A stretch of DNA of 16,136 nt from BOG-933 sp037147415 (lineage in GTDB: Bacteria > Pseudomonadota > Alphaproteobacteria > Azospirillales > Azospirillaceae): NCBI GenBank assembly GCA_037147415.1, contig JBAWVF010000085.1:1-16136 (forward strand). Reading direction: 5' to 3'. Below the pieces are notes generated by a model that was not told where the DNA came from, made no database searches, and was given only the letters and a program-made list of their open reading frames with translations. Position numbers and translations under genes: made by a program. Shown piece after piece: positions 1 through 6,737 of the stretch (position 1 is its first letter; the number at the start of each line of letters is the position of its first letter).

Positions 1-79
1 CTCCTGGAATAAGCGGCTGGACGACACCACCATTAAACAGCTAGCCGTTTATATTCATGAACTAGGTGGCGGCAAATAA
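1..79 (+). CDS. ccoP: CcoP C-terminal fragment (cbb3 oxidase subunit III)
   Basis: The frame read from base 2 gives about 25 residues ending in a TAA stop at 77-79. They contain the string RLDDTTIKQLAVYIHELGGG. From memory, this W-x(2)-RLDD-x-TIK-x-LAVY(V/I)H-x-LGGG ending is typical of the diheme cytochrome c subunit of cbb3-type oxidases, the membrane-anchored subunit that passes electrons from cytochrome c to the catalytic subunit under low oxygen. Only the C-terminus is in the window, so the heme-binding motifs cannot be checked. The rest of a ccoNOQP operon should lie to the left. The call rests on a short stretch but the signature is distinctive. Confidence 0.75.
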   Translation, partial: SWNKRLDDTTIKQLAVYIHELGGGK

Positions 80-91
80 GGAGGGTTAATC

Positions 92-277
92 ATGTTCGGA
101 AGTAAAGCTGAAACTATTGTTATCCTCGCTGGTTTAACCTTCATCGTTGCCGTGATCGCGAGCTTGTTCATCAACCCTGCAATAACCGTAGTTGTGTTTA
201 CGGTTATGGCATGGCTGAATGTCTTGGTTGTGATCCTCCTTTGCGATCCCCTGGGCCTTACCAGCCCACGAAAGTAA
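92..277 (+). CDS. Small two-helix membrane protein downstream of ccoP
   Basis: A 61-residue protein starts 12 bases after the ccoP stop. A very strong ribosome binding site, AAGGAGGG at 78-85, overlaps that stop and lies 6 bases before the ATG. Two hydrophobic segments are visible, roughly residues 9-27 and 30-51, joined by a short N-P turn, with a short polar tail ending PRK. The layout suggests a helical hairpin in the inner membrane, co-expressed with the cbb3 oxidase. It does not match my recollection of CcoS, CcoQ or CcoH, so no function is assigned. A role in assembly or stability of the oxidase is only an inference from position. Confidence 0.7.
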   Translation: MFGSKAETIVILAGLTFIVAVIASLFINPAITVVVFTVMAWLNVLVVILLCDPLGLTSPRK

Positions 278-292
278 AGCGAATGGTCTTGC

Positions 293-325
293 GCGGGCTG
301 GATAATTCGATCCGGCCCGCTTTAC
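293..325 (+). terminator. Probable Rho-independent terminator after the cbb3 operon end
   Basis: An 11-base inverted repeat, GCGGGCTGGAT at 293-303 and ATCCGGCCCGC at 310-320, can form a GC-rich stem with one G-U pair and a 6-base loop. It is followed by TTTACT. The T-tract is short, so strength is uncertain, but the site lies 15 bases after the small membrane protein gene. Confidence 0.6.
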
Positions 326-377
326 TGAGAGAATATTATTAATTTCATCTGTCGGGGCAACCGGCCGCAGCGCATGT

Positions 378-408
378 CATAAAGCGGCCATAAAGCGGCC
401 ATAAAGCG
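378..408. repeat. Three tandem copies of an 11-base unit
   Basis: The unit CATAAAGCGGC occurs at 378-388 and 389-399, with a third partial copy (9 bases) at 400-408. It lies in the intergenic region upstream of the bacteriohemerythrin gene. Spacing of one helical turn could suit cooperative protein binding, or it may be simple slippage. Confidence 0.8.
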
Positions 409-457
409 ATTGAACAGGTCACACAAGCTTACCGCATAACTTTTAATCATTCCGACG

Positions 458-485
458 CCTTCGCACTGACACCTTCGCAGTGACA
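458..485. repeat. Tandem 14-base repeat (two copies, one mismatch)
   Basis: CCTTCGCACTGACA at 458-471 is followed directly by CCTTCGCAGTGACA at 472-485. The single C/G difference also makes CACTG and CAGTG inverted partners. It sits just upstream of the candidate promoter of the bacteriohemerythrin gene. Confidence 0.75.
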
Positions 486-493
486 GAACGATT

Positions 494-521
494 TTGCGCC
501 GCTATCATACCAGCTTATACT
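494..521 (+). promoter_or_regulatory. Candidate promoter of the bacteriohemerythrin gene
   Basis: TATACT at 516-521 matches the sigma-70 -10 consensus in five of six bases. TTGCGC at 494-499, 16 bases upstream, is a poor -35 (three of six). The start codon follows 54 bases later. No clear FNR-type TTGAT-N4-ATCAA box was seen. This is a weak call based on the -10 alone. Confidence 0.35.
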
Positions 522-575
522 CTGTAGAGTGGCCGGGCTCGGTTTGGGAGCCACGGGCCTACCGGAGAGAGCGAT

Positions 576-1016
576 ATGGGTTTGGTAGAGTGGACACCGG
601 AAATGAGCGTCGGCGTCGAATCGCTTGATGCTGATCATCGACGAATGTTCGATATGTTGAATGAACTATTCGACACGGTGGCCGAAGGGACTGAAAGTGT
701 TTTACTTCCATCGTTGTTTGACCGGTTGGTCGATTATACGCTCAATCACTTTACCCGTGAAGAAGGCTTGATGGAGCGGGGCGGTTTCCCCGATCTCAAA
801 AACCATAAGGAGGAACATGCTCTCCTTACCGCCCGGGTTTTCGAGTTGCGAGGCCGCTTTCTCGGCGGCTCGGTAAAAAACCTGAATCTTGAGTTGTTAG
901 TTCTGTTTAAGACGTGGCTAACATCGCACATTCGGGTCACCGATATGCGTTATAAGCCCTATGTGATGAGCAGCGATGCTGTCCGGGACTGGCAATCGCT
1001 CCCGGTTTCCAGTTAA
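576..1016 (+). CDS. Bacteriohemerythrin
   Basis: A single-domain 146-residue hemerythrin, the usual length for the bacterial family, which binds O2 at a non-heme diiron centre in the cytoplasm. The opening LVEWTPEMSVGV is characteristic. All expected metal ligands are present: H21 (DADH), H58 and E62 (NHFTREE), H77 and H81 (HKEEH), H118 and D123 (WLTSHIRVTD). The ATG is preceded by GGAGAG about 8 bases upstream. Known family roles are oxygen storage, delivery or sensing in microaerobic bacteria. The nearby cbb3 oxidase gene end fits that setting, though the two genes are separated by a terminator and about 300 bases. The last ~15 residues extend past the domain without a recognisable motif. 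Confidence 0.93.
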   Translation: MGLVEWTPEMSVGVESLDADHRRMFDMLNELFDTVAEGTESVLLPSLFDRLVDYTLNHFTREEGLMERGGFPDLKNHKEEHALLTARVFELRGRFLGGSVKNLNLELLVLFKTWLTSHIRVTDMRYKPYVMSSDAVRDWQSLPVSS

Positions 1017-1042
1017 ACTGCACCGCAATATCGGCCGAACAA

Positions 1043-1059
1043 GGGTGCCCGCGGCACCC
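1043..1059 (+). other. Perfect 7-base hairpin between two genes
   Basis: GGGTGCC (1043-1049) and GGCACCC (1053-1059) are perfect inverted repeats around a 3-base loop, between the bacteriohemerythrin stop and the ribosome binding site of the ankyrin gene. There is no T-tract, so a classical terminator is unlikely. An mRNA structure modulating the downstream gene is possible. Confidence 0.5.
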
Positions 1060-1072
1060 GAAGGGGGTATTC

Positions 1073-1648
1073 GTGACCAGACAGTTACGCATGATTCCGG
1101 CAGCTCTTGCCGCCTTGGCAGCCTTTTTTTCTATTAGCGTGCCGGCCAGGGCCGATATTTCGTTACTGACCCCGCCTGAATTGATGATAGCGGTAACTGC
1201 TGGCGATCTGCTCAAAGCGCGTGAACGGTTGGTCCGCGGCGACAAGGCCGACACCGCCGACATCCACGGCGTCACCCCGCTGATCAATGCGGTAAAAGCG
1301 GGCAATACCGATATGGTGACTTTACTGTTGGAGTTCGGCGCACATCCGGGCGTCACCGACACCGAAGGAAACACCGCTTTGCACTGGGCGGCCGATCGCG
1401 GTGATCCGGTTCTGATTAAGCTGATGCTGGCCGGTAAGGCCAAGATCATCGACCGGGAAAACCGCCAAGGTCTGACCCCTTTGATGATGGCGACCAGAGC
1501 CGGCCGCATCGAGGCGATCGACGTACTGGCCAAAGCCGGCGCCGACCTCGGCAAGTCCGATTATACCGGCCGGGACGCTCTGGCCTGGGCGGCTGAAAGC
1601 CGCAATCCCGAAGTTGCCGCCGCCTTGCGTCGAGCCGGGGCGCACTGA
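1073..1648 (+). CDS. Exported ankyrin-repeat protein
   Basis: A 191-residue protein with a Sec-type signal peptide: basic start, hydrophobic core at about residues 8-22, then ARA|D with likely cleavage after A27. The mature part is almost entirely ankyrin repeats. One degenerate unit lies at about residues 35-60. Four clearer units begin near residues 66, 99, 133 and 166, with the signatures GVTPLINA, GNTALHWA, GLTPLMMA and GRDALAWA. These repeats bind proteins, so a periplasmic binding role is expected but no partner is known. The GTG start at 1073 is chosen because AAGGGGG lies 5 bases upstream. An in-frame ATG at 1091 would shorten the signal's basic region. It follows the bacteriohemerythrin gene by 56 bases and may share its transcript. 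Confidence 0.85.
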   Translation: MTRQLRMIPAALAALAAFFSISVPARADISLLTPPELMIAVTAGDLLKARERLVRGDKADTADIHGVTPLINAVKAGNTDMVTLLLEFGAHPGVTDTEGNTALHWAADRGDPVLIKLMLAGKAKIIDRENRQGLTPLMMATRAGRIEAIDVLAKAGADLGKSDYTGRDALAWAAESRNPEVAAALRRAGAH

Positions 1649-1669
1649 GTTTTGGCAGGGAACCCGGGC

Positions 1670-2665
1670 ATGCCGCCTTCCGCACACGTCGTCTTCGGCG
1701 GGCCGGAACCTTTGCTGCTGCTTTTGGCGGCATTGGCGGTCGATGCCTATGTCGGAGGGATGATTCCGTTCCTGCCCCCCGGACCGGCGGCCCTGATTCG
1801 ACAATTGGCCGGGTTGCTTGATCGCAAACTCAACCGGCAAGAACGCTCTGAAGCCACCCGACTGGGCCGTGGCGCCCTGGTCGTCATCGTCATCGGCGTC
1901 TTTGCCCTGATCCTGGGAGCAATTATCCACACTCTCAGCCTTGCCCTGCCCCACGGCTGGAGCCTGGAACTGGTCACCCTGATCGCCTGTGTTCAGGTGC
2001 GCGAGCCATGGCGCCGCATGCGCATGATCAGACGGGCGCTTGATCATCGCGGGACCGAAGCGGCGCGGGCAGCGGTCACCGGCCTGACCCGCCACGACCC
2101 CGAGGCCCTGGACGAGCATGGAATCGTCCGCGTCACCATCGAGGCCGCAGCCCGCCATCTTAATCAAGACGTGATCGCCCCCGCTTTCTGGTACATCCTG
2201 GGCGGCTTGCCGGGCTTTCTGTTCTGGACAGCCGTTAACGCGCTCGACAGTGTCATCGGTCATCGCTCGCCGCGGTATGAACAATTCGGAAAAACGGCGG
2301 CCCGACTTGATGACGCGCTTAATTTTTTTCCGGCGCGCATGACCGGCGCCTTGATCGTGGTCGCCTCTGTTTTTCTGGGCGGGACCGCCCCGCTCGCCGC
2401 ATTGCGAACCATGGTCAAAGATGCCCGCTATCACGGCTCGATCAATGCAGGCTGGCCGATGGCGGCCATGGCCGGGGCATTGGGACTCGCGCTCGGCGGT
2501 CCCCACACCGAAGGCGAAGTTACCGTGCGCGAGGTCTGGATCGGTCAAGGCCGGGCGCGCGCCACCCCGGCCGATATCGGCCGGGCGCTCGGACTTTATG
2601 CCGTTACCCTGCTGGTGCTGGCCGGATTGATCGGGACGCTGATGCTGATATTGGCGGCGCTTTAA
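1670..2665 (+). CDS. CobD/CbiB-family membrane protein, divergent
   Basis: A 331-residue multi-spanning protein related to CobD/CbiB, the inner-membrane enzyme that joins adenosylcobyric acid to an aminopropanol or ethanolamine moiety in cobalamin synthesis. Family landmarks, numbered from this ATG: an E158-containing segment followed by VIAPAFW, FWTAVNALDSVIG (N190, D193), AARLDD before a PAR motif, and NAGWPMAAMAGALG (N259-W262) before LGGP. However, the ENxSDG stretch I recall as nearly invariant reads RHLNQD here (residues 162-167), and the usual N-terminal GDP and HP motifs are not evident. A TTG start at 1652 would add six residues. The ATG is preferred, with CAGGGA about 10 bases upstream. 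No other cobalamin gene is visible, so a changed substrate is possible. Confidence 0.8.
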   Translation: MPPSAHVVFGGPEPLLLLLAALAVDAYVGGMIPFLPPGPAALIRQLAGLLDRKLNRQERSEATRLGRGALVVIVIGVFALILGAIIHTLSLALPHGWSLELVTLIACVQVREPWRRMRMIRRALDHRGTEAARAAVTGLTRHDPEALDEHGIVRVTIEAAARHLNQDVIAPAFWYILGGLPGFLFWTAVNALDSVIGHRSPRYEQFGKTAARLDDALNFFPARMTGALIVVASVFLGGTAPLAALRTMVKDARYHGSINAGWPMAAMAGALGLALGGPHTEGEVTVREVWIGQGRARATPADIGRALGLYAVTLLVLAGLIGTLMLILAAL

Positions 2666-3524
2666 CCGGCTTGTCTGAAGATTTTTTGAACCGCCGGGGC
2701 ACAAGGCCGAGCCGAGCCAACATCTGTCCGAAATCGTCGCCGGCAAGAAAGTCGTACTCATCCCGACGTCGATCGGTTACCGGATCGATCCGGCGCAACG
2801 CCTCATCAACAAAGCCGGGATGACACATGACCAAATGGGGCTTGGCCTGCACAATCGGCGCAGAAGATTCCAGAAATCCGGACATCAGTTCCGCATAAGG
2901 ACGACGACCGCTCAAGTCATAAATGCCGCTGAAGCCACCGTTGGACAATAAACGCCGGCTCTCAATCAACTTATTAAGCGGGCGCCCGAGTTCGCCGATC
3001 ACCAGAGCTTTAAAAGTCGATACACCGCGTTTGATCACCGCGGCGGGCGGCTCATGACAATTCCGCAGCCAAGTGCCCGGTAACGCGGGCAGCGCCGCCA
3101 CCACGGCATCCCGGACCACCGGCAACAGATGAACATGCTGATGGCCGTCGATGAAATCGGGCGGCGCGCCGTGAACCGCAATGAAAACACCGATCTGGCG
3201 CGCTACTTCGGCATTGATTTCGTCGGGATCAAGCCGTCTTGCCAAGGCCAAGGCCATCAAACGTCCGAGCGGCGGCAACCGTCCCGACGGCGCAAGGCTC
3301 GGCATCGGCCCGAGCGGCCGATGATCGGTCAAGGTCAGATGCAATCCGATATCGGCGCAACCGGTAAACGGCTTCAGCCAGGCGGCATGATCGGCCCAAA
3401 AGGGTGACACCGTCATGCAGCCGGTCGCGGAGATCCGCCCGCGGGCAATCAGATCGAGAATCGCGCGACTGACACCGGGAGACAAAGCATAGTCGTCGGC
3501 ACAAAGAATAAAAGGCTGGTTCAT
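2604..3524 (-). CDS. ChbG/HpnK-family carbohydrate deacetylase
   Basis: A 306-residue YdjC-like protein. Family members are metal-dependent deacetylases acting on N-acetylated sugars (ChbG on chitooligosaccharides) or implicated in hopanoid side-chain processing (HpnK). Visible landmarks: ADDYALSPGV with D10 and D11 near the start, H62 in GLHLTLT, DGHQHVH (D127, H128, H130, H132) and CHPGF (H235). These fit the expected metal ligands and catalytic acid/base set. The last ~27 residues are rich in Ser, Pro and Lys and probably lie outside the fold. The ATG overlaps the stop of the upstream REC-kinase gene (ATGA on the minus strand), implying coupled translation. The 3' end overlaps the cobD-like gene by 62 bases. 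No hopanoid genes are in view, so the substrate is unknown. Confidence 0.85.
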   Translation of the reverse strand: MNQPFILCADDYALSPGVSRAILDLIARGRISATGCMTVSPFWADHAAWLKPFTGCADIGLHLTLTDHRPLGPMPSLAPSGRLPPLGRLMALALARRLDPDEINAEVARQIGVFIAVHGAPPDFIDGHQHVHLLPVVRDAVVAALPALPGTWLRNCHEPPAAVIKRGVSTFKALVIGELGRPLNKLIESRRLLSNGGFSGIYDLSGRRPYAELMSGFLESSAPIVQAKPHLVMCHPGFVDEALRRIDPVTDRRRDEYDFLAGDDFGQMLARLGLVPRRFKKSSDKPVKAPPISASASRSIRPAPAG

Positions 3525-4651
3525 GAGACGACATTACCGGCAAGAGGCGGTAAAATCACACTAACCCTGGTGCGTCCGCAGACGGAAGTATCAAGCTCGA
3601 TTGAGCCCTTGTGCGTCTTCGCAATCAGTAAAGCCGAATAGGTACCGAGACCGGTCCCTCCCCGCTTGCCGGACGTTACGAATTTCTCAAAAAACCGGTC
3701 GCGAATTTCTTCAGGAACCTCTCCGGTATTGTCAATCGATACATTGACAGCGGTGCCCGGTGTAACGGTAATATAAATCGTATCACCCTCAGAAGAGGAT
3801 TCGACTGCATTCTTGCACAAATTAGAAAACATGGAGTGACAGAGCAGCCGCTCCGCCATCACATAAATCAAACCGTTTTCATTTGCGCCCTGATTGTCAA
3901 CCTTAATATCAAATTTCAGCTTTTTTGAAGTAATAAATGGACCGAGTTCAGTCAAAACTTCTCGAATGACCGCAACGACATCAACCGGCCATGGCCTGAA
4001 ATCATAGTTTCCGCTCTCCATTTTGAACATATCCAGGGAGCGGTTAATCATACCGAGCATCCGAAACCCGGCTTCCAATATCAAGGCGATGTTCTCGCGC
4101 TGTCCTTCGGAAAGATCATCTTGCATAAGCATTAATTGCGGCATACCGATGACGACACCGAGCGGTGACTTCAAGTCATGCCGGGTAATCGACTCAACAT
4201 CCTCCCGCAGACGCGCCGTATCGATCAATTCCTTGTTCTGAAGAGCAAGCTGTTTAATCGCATCTGCCAACGCCAGATGGGTGCGTAAACGCGCCAACAA
4301 AATCGACGGCTTGATCGGTTTAAAGATATAATCAACCGCCCCGATTTCAAAGCCCCGCGCCTCATCCTCGGCTTCATCCATTACAGTCAAAAAAATCACG
4401 GGGATGTCACGGCTTGCCTCATTGCTTTTAAGCGCACGGCAAACCTCGTAACCATCCATACCATCCATCATGATATCAAGCAGAATCAAGTCGGGAGGCT
4501 CCCCCGAACCGACGATATCCAACGCCTGCTTGCCGTTGGACGCTTCCTTAACAAGATAATCCCGACTGAGCGTTGATTTGATGATGGCAAGGTTCAGCCG
4601 TAAGTCATCAACCACCAGGATCGTCTTCTTGCGTTCGGGATTGAATGCCAT
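3521..4651 (-). CDS. Receiver-histidine kinase (REC-HisKA-HATPase)
   Basis: A soluble 376-residue protein beginning with a receiver: ILVVDD (D15, D16), phospho-acceptor D59 in LILLDIMMDGMDG, and K111 in FKP. A helical linker then carries RHDLKSP with H158 as the phospho-acceptor. The ATPase domain has an N-box (N281), IDNTGEVP, and the glycine lid GGTGLGTYSA. There is no membrane segment or sensor domain, so input probably comes as phosphate on its receiver. The ATG at 4651 is chosen because MAFNPERKKT leads directly into the receiver. A GTG at 4693 would add 14 residues and neither has a strong ribosome site. It is divergent from the chemosensory operon and overlaps the deacetylase gene by four bases. 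Receiver-kinase proteins of this type often relay signals from hybrid kinases, which is inference here. Confidence 0.9.
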   Translation of the reverse strand: MAFNPERKKTILVVDDLRLNLAIIKSTLSRDYLVKEASNGKQALDIVGSGEPPDLILLDIMMDGMDGYEVCRALKSNEASRDIPVIFLTVMDEAEDEARGFEIGAVDYIFKPIKPSILLARLRTHLALADAIKQLALQNKELIDTARLREDVESITRHDLKSPLGVVIGMPQLMLMQDDLSEGQRENIALILEAGFRMLGMINRSLDMFKMESGNYDFRPWPVDVVAVIREVLTELGPFITSKKLKFDIKVDNQGANENGLIYVMAERLLCHSMFSNLCKNAVESSSEGDTIYITVTPGTAVNVSIDNTGEVPEEIRDRFFEKFVTSGKRGGTGLGTYSALLIAKTHKGSIELDTSVCGRTRVSVILPPLAGNVVS

Positions 4652-4701
4652 AAAGTTGTCCCAATATTGAAATAAAGGCCCTCGAAATCGCACCGTTCGC
4701 T

Positions 4702-4731
4702 ATTGTGCTCGATAAAGCCATACTCTGGCAA
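4702..4731 (-). promoter_or_regulatory. Candidate promoter of the receiver-kinase/deacetylase pair
   Basis: On the minus strand TTGCCA (4726-4731, five of six to the -35 consensus) and CACAAT (4702-4707, four of six to the -10) are 18 bases apart. They lie in the 188-base divergent gap shared with the chemosensory operon. The call is by eye only. Confidence 0.3.
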
Positions 4732-4763
4732 GCCCGGTGTTTGGGGCCACACGCATTGCAGTC

Positions 4764-4792
4764 TTTACAATACCGCAAGAAATGGGTGAAAT
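4764..4792 (+). promoter_or_regulatory. Candidate promoter of the chemosensory operon
   Basis: TTTACA (4764-4769, five of six to TTGACA) and TGAAAT (4787-4792, four of six to TATAAT) are 17 bases apart and end 47 bases before the cheW start. They lie in the divergent gap, the natural place for the operon promoter. No further internal gap of useful size exists before 15257. Confidence 0.35.
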
Positions 4793-4839
4793 AGGCGGAG
4801 ACTGCCCTGAATGGCGGCCCCCGAATAACGGACGGATCG

Positions 4840-5337
4840 ATGCCGAACCTGTTGATCTTCGACGTGGCGGACACCGTCCTGGCCCTGGCGACGGACTTGG
4901 TTCAAGAAGTCTTGCCCCTGCCTTTGCTCAGTCGCCCGCCCCATCTACCCGCTTTGATCGAGGGCTTTTTCAACTTGCACGGTCGAGCCGCCACGGTGAT
5001 CCGACTTGACCGTTTGCTCGGGTTGAACGGCCGGGGCGCCGCACTCTATGCACCGCTGCTGCTTTTGCGGCCGGGTTCAATCGGCACGGGTGATGCGCCG
5101 TTGGCCCTCCTGGTTGATTCGGTGCGTACCGTTCGAACGATCGACGCGCACGCATTGCTGCCGGTAACCGAACAGAATACTTTTAACGGCTGCATTGCGG
5201 CGGAACTGGCCGAGACGACCCCGCCGACCCATCTCCTCTCACTCAACCGTCTGTTGTTGGAGCACGAGCGCCAGTGTATCCGAGAGCATCAGGCCGTTGC
5301 CCGGCGGCGCGCCGCTGAACTCGGGGTATCGGCATGA
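4840..5337 (+). CDS. cheW: CheW-like adaptor (first of two)
   Basis: A 165-residue CheW-domain protein, the coupling factor that links a chemoreceptor to CheA in the cytoplasm. The domain starts at once (LLIFDVADTVLALATDLVQEV), followed by LPALIEGFFNLHGRAATVIRLDRLLGL. This matches the family pattern of an 'I-x-G-x-x-N-x-R/H-G' turn then a 'D-L/R-x-x-L' segment. A helical Arg-rich tail of about 30 residues follows the domain. It is the first gene of the operon. The ATG follows a modest GGACGGA sequence. Its stop overlaps the cheR start as ATGA. In Wsp-type operons one CheW supports core arrays and the other has a specialised role. Which is which cannot be told here. Confidence 0.88.
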   Translation: MPNLLIFDVADTVLALATDLVQEVLPLPLLSRPPHLPALIEGFFNLHGRAATVIRLDRLLGLNGRGAALYAPLLLLRPGSIGTGDAPLALLVDSVRTVRTIDAHALLPVTEQNTFNGCIAAELAETTPPTHLLSLNRLLLEHERQCIREHQAVARRRAAELGVSA

Positions 5338-6737
5338 GTGCCGGGCTTTCACCGATCTTACCGACCACACTGGATCCCGGCTTCGGCCAGCTCAAGGATC
5401 ACATTATCGGCTTGACCGGGCTTGCCTATTATGAAGACAAGAACGATGCTTTGGCCGAACGAGTCACCCGCCGGATCAAGCAAAGCGGGACTGTCGATTG
5501 TTCCGGATACCTTGATCTTTTAGTGTCGGAGCCGGCGGGACGGCGTGAACTCGATGCGTTGATTGCCGAACTGACGATCGGTGAAACATTCTTCTTTCGC
5601 TATCCCGAACAGTTTGAAGCGCTTCGCACCACCATCCTGCCCGACTGCATCGAGCGTAACGGGGCGGAGCGGCGGTTGTGCATCTGGTCGGCCGGTTGTG
5701 CGACCGGAGCCGAGCCCTATTCCCTGGCCGTGCTGATTCACGAATTGCTCGGACCGCAACTGGATAGCTGGGACGTTACCATTCTGGCGACCGACATCAA
5801 CCGCGAGTTTCTGGCGCTGGCCAAAATCGGCCGATTTGGCGGCTGGGCCTTGCGCTCGCTGAGCGACAGCCGGCGTGCCGAATTGTTTGATGAAGACAAG
5901 GGTCAATGGCAGTTGCGGAATCCCTATCGCACCATGGTCAACTTTGCGTATCACAACTTGATCTCGATGACAGATGGCGGATTTGCGCCCGAAGGCTATT
6001 TCGGGTTTGATATAATTCTCTGTCGCAATGTTCTGATTTATTTCGATCGTGAGACAATCCAGGCATTGTTACCGCGGCTGTCAGAAAGTTTGCTGCCCGG
6101 GGGCTGGCTTTTGGTCGGTTCCTCTGAACCGAACGAGGATTTCGACCGGGTCTTCACCACGGTCAACGCGCCCGGTACCACCCTGTACCGCAAGTCGCCT
6201 CCGGCGTCCCTTTTGCCGACGGGAATCGCCAAGCAACCACAGCCGCCACATCCGGTCCGCCTGCCACGCCCGTTGCGCTCGGTGCGCCCTCCGCCGGCCC
6301 GGCGCCCGCCTCCCCTGCCGCCGGCCGCGGTTTCAAATCCGCCTTCGCTGGCCTCGATTGTCGATTGCGCCAATCGCGGGTGCTGGGACGAGGCGCGACG
6401 GGCCTGTGATCGTAGTCTTGCCGCCGACCCCATGAATGCGGTGGTTCATTATTATTCCGCACTGATCCATCATCACAATGCGGCGCCGGCTGAGGCGGAA
6501 CAAAGCTATCGCAAGGCAATTTATCTCGACCGCAATTTTGCCATGGCTCATTTCCAGCTCGGCGCTATTCTGGCCGAACGTGCGGATCATGCCGGCGCCC
6601 GAAAGGCGCTGCTCAACGCACAGCGCGTACTGGAAGCGCTTCCCGATGTGGCCGGACTGCCGGCGGGGGACGGCTTAACCGCAGGGGATTTGCGCAAGAT
6701 GGTCATGCTGCGGCTTGAAGGGAGAGCCCGCTCGTGA
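5334..6737 (+). CDS. cheR: CheR methyltransferase with TPR tail
   Basis: A 467-residue protein. The CheR part (about residues 15-285) methylates receptor glutamates using S-adenosylmethionine. Seen are ELTIGETFFFRYPEQF, the SAM-binding motif WSAGCATGAEPYSLA (W118-A132), ILATDIN, and ILCRNVLIYF (C230-F237). A proline/arginine-rich linker at about 290-345 is followed by TPR-like helical repeats at about 350-440 (with signatures HYYSALIHHH, AEQSYRKAIYLD and AHFQLGAILAE). This CheR-linker-TPR layout is that of WspC and CheR proteins of related signalling clusters. The TPRs probably mediate protein contact, consistent with the receptor lacking a C-terminal pentapeptide tether. The ATG overlaps the cheW stop, and the last codon overlaps the next GTG start. 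Confidence 0.93.
   Translation: MSAGLSPILPTTLDPGFGQLKDHIIGLTGLAYYEDKNDALAERVTRRIKQSGTVDCSGYLDLLVSEPAGRRELDALIAELTIGETFFFRYPEQFEALRTTILPDCIERNGAERRLCIWSAGCATGAEPYSLAVLIHELLGPQLDSWDVTILATDINREFLALAKIGRFGGWALRSLSDSRRAELFDEDKGQWQLRNPYRTMVNFAYHNLISMTDGGFAPEGYFGFDIILCRNVLIYFDRETIQALLPRLSESLLPGGWLLVGSSEPNEDFDRVFTTVNAPGTTLYRKSPPASLLPTGIAKQPQPPHPVRLPRPLRSVRPPPARRPPPLPPAAVSNPPSLASIVDCANRGCWDEARRACDRSLAADPMNAVVHYYSALIHHHNAAPAEAEQSYRKAIYLDRNFAMAHFQLGAILAERADHAGARKALLNAQRVLEALPDVAGLPAGDGLTAGDLRKMVMLRLEGRARS

Noticed and set aside
1322..2761. A 479-codon open frame on the minus strand across the ankyrin and cobD-like genes
   Set aside because: It spans two well-supported plus-strand genes and encodes a Gln/Gly/Asp-rich sequence with no domain pattern. 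It is a shadow caused by GC-rich codon use.
3521..3524. Possible naming of the deacetylase as HpnK of hopanoid synthesis
   Set aside because: No hopanoid gene is visible, and the ChbG/HpnK family covers several substrates, so only the family name is used.
6220..6360. Proline/arginine-rich stretch in cheR considered as a frameshifted region
   Set aside because: The frame continues cleanly into TPR-like helices, and the antisense and +1 frames there are shadows. A flexible linker is the simpler explanation.
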